Assembly (NCBI GenBank): GCA_022495005.1
Contig: JAGYXB010000160.1
Coordinates: 558,001 to 622,000 of the forward strand
From: Rhyacophila brunnea
Lineage: Eukaryota > Arthropoda > Insecta > Trichoptera > Rhyacophilidae
Length of the DNA stretch: 64,000 nt
Direction of reading: 5' to 3'
The notes beneath the pieces are model-generated. The model worked only from the letters and a program-made list of their open reading frames with translations, did not search any database and had not been told where the DNA came from. Shown one piece after another: positions 59,637-64,000 of this stretch (position 1 is its first letter; every line of letters starts with the position of its first letter). Made by a program: the position numbers and the translations under genes.

Positions 59637-61011
59637 TATGTGTTCTCAATAGCCTGGGTGTTTGAGATTGTAAATTACAATTTCACGTTATATTACTGAT
59701 TACACTTTACACTATTGTTTCACTACGCTACTCTCATTGGGACGCGTGGTCTGTTGTAGTGTTAAAAATAATATTATATGCGTGTTTTAACTTGATTTTA
59801 TATTGCAATAGTATTTTTCAAAATATTTTAGCAATATCACTGAATTAGATTTCTTTGCAGCGTAAAATCGCCCGAAAGACAGTAGGTAATGAGACCAAAA
59901 TTCGTCACGAAATATCATAAAGTAACAGGGGAGCATGATGCGCGAGGAGGTAGTCGATTTTAAAGTAAAGAAACCCGTAAAATAAAAACAAATTTTAAAT
60001 ATAGAACACTCGAAACAATTGAAATGAATATTCCTGTCAGATTTCTTTTCGTTTTATTGGCATTGGAACTTGTGATTTTATTGATATTTTAAAGTGTTTC
60101 AAATGCTTAATAGGTACCTGCCTAATTCCTAAACTAATAGTCATTATCAAATAATACAATGCAACGTGCGGAGGTCATTCATTGTATTATTGGTTATTTT
60201 ATAAATATCCATGTTATTTCCGGAGATAATTCTGAAAACTGCAAGACGCACTCTTCGATATAAGAAACTCGAGAAAATGGCGGAAGAAACGGGGTAGCAT
60301 TCTCGTAAGTACGTATAATAATACAGATAAGATAGGGGACAAATATATTCCAATCCACTGAACCGAACGCCCTATCCCTTTAATACAGTTTGCGAGAACA
60401 TTACGTACAAGACAGAGCCGTACTTTAGGCTACTTAAAAATCTTCACAAAACAAATGCCTATCAAATTTTTGACATTCCATTCCTCGTATATGAGCCCAA
60501 TTTAGATTTTCCCCAGGGAACACAAAAATAATGTGAAGTGGGCTACCTTATTACATAAGGTTTAATTATTTATAAAGAAATGTGGGATACACTTAAACAT
60601 GTGTTTTTAATGGTTACGTATTGTCACCTAAACGAAACGCTCATTAAATAAATATTGGTGATATTTGAGAACATTCAGGCGGGCTTTGTATTTCTTAGAC
60701 TGTTATGGTCTGGTCATAATAATGTTTTAAATCTTAACTGACTTCAAAGCCTTGGACTATAACGAGTGGCTTTAAATTTCTACCGTATTAAACTGGTCCA
60801 TGATTTACCCCAACGCGCGCTCATCTGCCCCCACCCCACCTCACTAATCCACCCCTGCTATCTGACCACTTAACCTACTCGATTCACGATGAATGGGTGT
60901 TATTTTCGGTAATGCTTTGGGCCGCTCGTTCGGCCCTACTACTTACTACTACTACTACCCTACTAAGTACTACTTTGGATTGACGGGAAGTAGGTGAAAA
61001 TTGAAAAACGA
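59637..61011. other. Unassigned
   Basis: No gene or element recognised. Short frames are present on the minus strand (60147-60353). Confidence 0.4.
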
Positions 61012-61240
61012 CGTCCATGATGGCCGCGCGGCTTAAGCGTCGGCCTATAACGTCGTGGGTCTCATGTTCGAATCCTGGGTCTGAAAGGTACATAATATAT
61101 TGTTTTTCAATATGGGTATGAGTCAAGAATAGATCTAATAGGTTGAGCAAGTTGCTGACATCCATTTCTCGTAAAAACAAAATCAGTTAATACAAACCTC
61201 CTCTCCGATCTTATTAGGATCGGACATGATCGGAAATAAA
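61012..61240 (+). mobile_element. tRNA-derived SINE, copy E
   Basis: The head GGCCGCGCGGCTTAAGCG and B-box-like TGTTCGAATCC come first (61018-61085). The body follows, with AATAGGTTGAGCAAGTTGC and CTCGTAAAAACAAAATCAG, ending GGATCGGACATGATCGGAAA and an A-rich tail. It is the only clear plus-strand copy. Confidence 0.85.
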
Positions 61241-61783
61241 AGAAAGACAGATTGATAATACGAATTCGTTCAGAAGCTTTTTTTTCGTTGTTAGATTCGG
61301 CTGTACCTCGCTTGTTACACGTTGTCGCTTGTTACACAAAATCCAGATTCACTCTCCCGAATAATTAACTATAACGCGCGTCAAACACTGTCACTTCAAA
61401 ATTCGAACTGCGTAAATAATATCTCGTAATACAGCCCTGCGACCTAATAGTCCTGACACTCATTTAACTTTCACGCAAGAACGTCACACGGCTTTGTCTA
61501 CAAACCCTTGAAGATCAAGCCTTCTTATATGCTAATAAGATAGTGAAGGGAATCACGACAAGCAACTACGCAAAAGTACTGTCTTATCAAGTATCTCCTG
61601 CTGATAAACACGACAGTTTTTTACTGAACATAAGACGGGGGATTCCGCTACGTCGCCTTGCCATATAGTGTAAACATTTGACTTGTGTTTAATTTGGAGT
61701 ATTAAACCCTAAGAAATGAACAAGCCCTTAATATGAATGAAAGAAAAATTTCTACAGGTTTTATACAACTCTACAACTGACAT
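61241..61783. other. Unassigned
   Basis: No motif recognised. Confidence 0.4.
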
Positions 61784-61822
61784 GTTATTGTCTATGCTCA
61801 TTTCGAGAGCATAGACAATAAC
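61784..61822. repeat. Perfect 16-bp hairpin, 7-base loop
   Basis: GTTATTGTCTATGCTC at 61784-61799 pairs with its exact inverse at 61807-61822. ACAACTG upstream and CAGTTGT downstream (61773 and about 61842) could extend the pairing across an asymmetric bulge. Confidence 0.9.
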
Positions 61823-63032
61823 GCAATGTAAACGTACTCATACACAGTTGTCAATAAGAATGTACACGTTCCGAGCAGCTCGTCCGTTCCATTAAATTTA
61901 AATTTAAATTTAAAAGTATTCCTATTATAAACTTTTAAGCGCGAATCAAATTGACGTGCATGTCGCCTACTGTGCTAAGTCAAAAAAAAAGAAAAAAAGA
62001 AGAGGCTTTTGGATGTAGAACCGCATCTCAGATTAAAATTAACAACCAAAGAACCAAATTATGATGATCTGTCGTCTCAACATAAAAGATTTCATTCTTC
62101 TTCTCTCTCATTATGTATAATGAATGTTATTTATAATATAACTTTTATTTATATTTTATTATGAATGAATTTTATTTTTCGTTTATTATTATTTTGTTTA
62201 TGTAGGTACTGAAAAGGGAAAAAATAAATATATTTTGATTGTTATTAAAGTATATACATTTTTTTGATGAGGGGGTACTCAGTGTTACGCAAATTATAGA
62301 AGGGGTACACAGATGTCGAAAGTTTGGGATTGAAAGATTATAAATACTTTCGAATAGTTGACATACTTTCATGTTTTCGAATATTTGAAATTACATTAAA
62401 ATAAAATAAAAAATCAATAGACACATTTTAAATATAGCGTATTCCTATATAAACCGACCATTGACAATAAAAACGATCGTCTAGTTGGAGTGTTGCCAGG
62501 AAATCGCATGAACAATTAACCGAATTCGATATGTGCCATAGATTATCATTATATTCACCGAAATCTTCCAGACACGTTAAACAAAAAATGCGATGGCTTA
62601 TTAATAAATAAAAAAAAACAACACAAAAAGTAAAAGAAAGTCGAAAAAAGCTTTGCGTCAGTTTGACTGTGATAAAAACTACTGTCAAAACGCAGGCTGC
62701 CTCTTGTCCATGTCGAAGGATTTGACAGTTTTTAGACAAAAGGGAGAGCTTTGAAAATAATATAAAGGTCAGAAATATCAAATAATGTTGAGACGACACG
62801 GTAAGTAAAGTGGCAAAAGAAAGAGACGAAGTACTATTGCCAAAGATATAACATCGACAGCGATTCTCAAACAGGCGGACGTGGACTCCTAGGAGGCAAT
62901 GCTTTCAAAAAGAACTACTAATATTTTGTGAATCATTACATCCATTAAAAAAAACGGAATGAATAAGTAAATGATACAGTATCTAATCACGTGTATACAA
63001 ACAATTCCGTTTTCTTAAATAAAGAACGGTTG
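61823..63032. other. Unassigned, with two hAT-like end remnants
   Basis: Near 62265-62340 the inverse of a TTCCCAAACTTT...GTACCCC pattern is visible. Near 62858 CAGCGATTCTCAAACAGG with CGTGGACTCCTAGGAGG resembles a hAT start. Neither has a partner. A 123-codon minus-strand frame at 62428-62799 is hydrophobic and cysteine-containing but unrecognised. Confidence 0.3.
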
Positions 63033-63212
63033 TGTTGGGTCACTACTGTGGTATTCGATGTGTGGGTTGAGGATGATGATAATGAAGTCTACGATTTAGC
63101 AGGGTGAGATTTATTAGCAGCGTATCGGTACAATAATATATTATACAATGATAGTACATATAATCTACTGAGATAGTTACGAGCTAGGTACTTGGATTCG
63201 AGTGACCCAACA
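63033..63212 (+). mobile_element. Ty3/gypsy-like LTR
   Basis: A 180-bp segment begins TGTTGGGTCACT and ends AGTGACCCAACA, a perfect 12-bp inverted pair with TG...CA ends. A primer-binding site follows one base later, so this is the 5' LTR. The 3' LTR lies beyond the window or is lost. Confidence 0.85.
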
Positions 63213-63213
63213 G

Positions 63214-63250
63214 TGGTGACCCCGACGTGATCTGAACACGCAACCTTCTG
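63214..63250 (+). promoter_or_regulatory. Primer-binding site, tRNA-Trp
   Basis: TGGTGACCCCGACGTGAT is complementary to the 3' end of insect tRNA-Trp including CCA. Complementarity continues with one mismatch to CAACCTTCTG at 63250, into the anticodon stem, far beyond the usual 18 bases. Confidence 0.8.
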
Positions 63251-63253
63251 AAC

Positions 63254-63454
63254 ATGAAAACACAGTTTCTAATCGACACAAGTGCCGATCTCTGTGTGTA
63301 CCCACGTTCTAAGGTTCCAGGACGTCTAAAAAAACGACATACGAGCTGTCAGCGGCGAACGGAACAGTAATCGCTACATACGGAAACCTTCCGCTGACAT
63401 TAAACTTGGGCCTACGACGAGACTTCACATGGAGGTTCGTCATTGCCGATGTTA
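63254..63454 (+). pseudogene. Ty3/gypsy protease region, broken
   Basis: The frame opens right after the primer site with TQFLIDTSADLC and a YPRS block. It shifts in an A-run near 63333 and continues with SAANGTVIATYG and LGLRRDFTWRFVIADV. This is the retropepsin region of a gypsy-like pol; the active-site D-T-G reads D-T-S. The whole gag region expected between primer site and protease is absent. A mariner has inserted at the TA at 63453-63454, so downstream pol is not visible in the window. Confidence 0.8.
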
Positions 63455-64000
63455 CGAGGGTGGGTCAATAATTCCTTAGAAAAAAGCATTAAAACAGGTT
63501 TTATTTTTGTATTTTTTTTTTATTTCTCAACATAATTTCCTTGGAGCTCAATACACTTGGTTAGACGTTTCTCAATTTTTTTTAAACCGTCAGAAAAATA
63601 AGTTTTCGGAAGGTCCTCAAAATAAGCATTTGTCCGATCGATGACTTCTTCATTTAAAAAAAACGTTGTCCACTTAGCCATTTTTTTAAGTTTGGGAAAA
63701 GGAAAAAGTCACTGGGGGCTAAATCTGGCGAATACGGTGGGTGGTCGACCAATTCGAACTTCAATTCTTCAATTTTAGCCATTGATCGTAAACATGTGTG
63801 AACACGGGCATCGTCCTGATGAAAGAGGATTTTTTTCCTGTTTAAATGAGGCCGTTTTTCTTCAATTTTGTTTTTTAGCTGGTCCAATAAAGATGCATAA
63901 TAATCCCCTGTTATTGTTTTTCCTTTTTCCAAATAGTCAACGAAAATAATTTCACGTGCATCCCAAAATACAGTAGCCATAACCTTACCAGCTGATTTTA
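63455..64000 (-). mobile_element. mariner element, right-truncated by the window
   Basis: The terminus CGAGGGTGGGTCAATAATTC follows a TA target dinucleotide and opens a mariner whose transposase is on the minus strand. Only its 3' portion lies in the window; the other terminus would be beyond 64000. Confidence 0.9.
63520..64000 (-). pseudogene. mariner transposase, C-terminal part, frameshifted
   Basis: The minus-strand frame enters from the window edge (KSAGKVMATVFWDA) and shows FHQDDARVH and YSPDLAPSDFFLFP. These hold the second and third catalytic aspartates with 34 residues between them, the D34D signature of mariner. The first aspartate lies upstream, outside the window. An eight-base A-run at 63656-63663 (T-run on the coding strand) puts a stop after GQRFF. 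A shift of one base restores NEEVIDRTNAYF-type sequence to the natural stop at 63520-63522. The normal protein is about 345 residues, so roughly the last half is seen here. The element is probably inactive unless the homopolymer length is a sequencing error. Confidence 0.88.

Noticed and set aside
62428..62799. 123-codon hydrophobic minus-strand frame
   Set aside because: No signal peptide, motif or repeated copy supports a gene; it may be chance in T-rich sequence.

Overview
The window looks like a gene-free, AT-rich stretch of an insect nuclear genome, most probably a moth or butterfly. This rests on the frequent GTAGGTACCTAC-type words, the tRNA-derived SINEs, RTE-type LINE tails ending in (ATG)n, a mariner copy, and a Helitron-like end carrying a CCCGGGCAGCGCCGGG hairpin followed by CTAG. 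I found no exon of a host gene that I could recognise on either strand, no functional tRNA or rRNA, no CRISPR array and no bacterial-type operon. It could be intergenic or lie inside a very long intron. Nearly everything nameable is a mobile element or a piece of one.

Layout. 1-5 kb: a Mutator-like MITE, a rearranged long-inverted-repeat element, a GGAGC-cluster element and a LINE tail. 5-10 kb: a SINE split by an R1-like LINE with a 14-bp target duplication, the first TTACAA-ended repeat, an RTE tail, a 734-bp hAT MITE rich in CCCGGG, and a second SINE. 12-15 kb: an RTE fragment, a TTAA-flanked MITE inserted in a tRNA-like-bearing repeat, and an RTE copy with a twin-priming inversion. 16-24 kb: TTACAA repeats, a SINE, a Helitron-like end, two palindromic hAT MITEs (one holding a TTACAA repeat), a possible LTR with a tRNA-Lys-like primer site, a TTAA MITE and another MITE. 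25-26.5 kb: an inverted and tandem array of tRNA-like repeats. 27-43 kb: hAT derivatives, RTE and other LINE tails. 43-49 kb: a TTAA MITE, a short MITE with 28-bp inverted ends, and a hAT MITE nested in another hAT MITE. 49.8-51.6 kb: three TTACAA repeats in one orientation. 54.5-56 kb: an almost wholly palindromic 1.39-kb element flanked by TTAA. 61-64 kb: a SINE, a strong hairpin, and a Ty3/gypsy-like LTR whose internal part lacks gag and whose protease region is broken by a mariner running off the window edge.

The elements do not form a pathway, but they record an order of insertion: mariner into gypsy, TTAA MITE into the tRNA-like repeat, hAT into hAT, TTACAA repeat into hAT, and R1-like LINE into SINE. 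The most unusual points are the extended tRNA-Trp complementarity in the gag-less gypsy copy (63214-63250), the 1.39-kb palindrome, and the tRNA-like array whose inverted halves carry two different tRNA-like modules. Family names come from recognition of motifs and ends, not from a database search.
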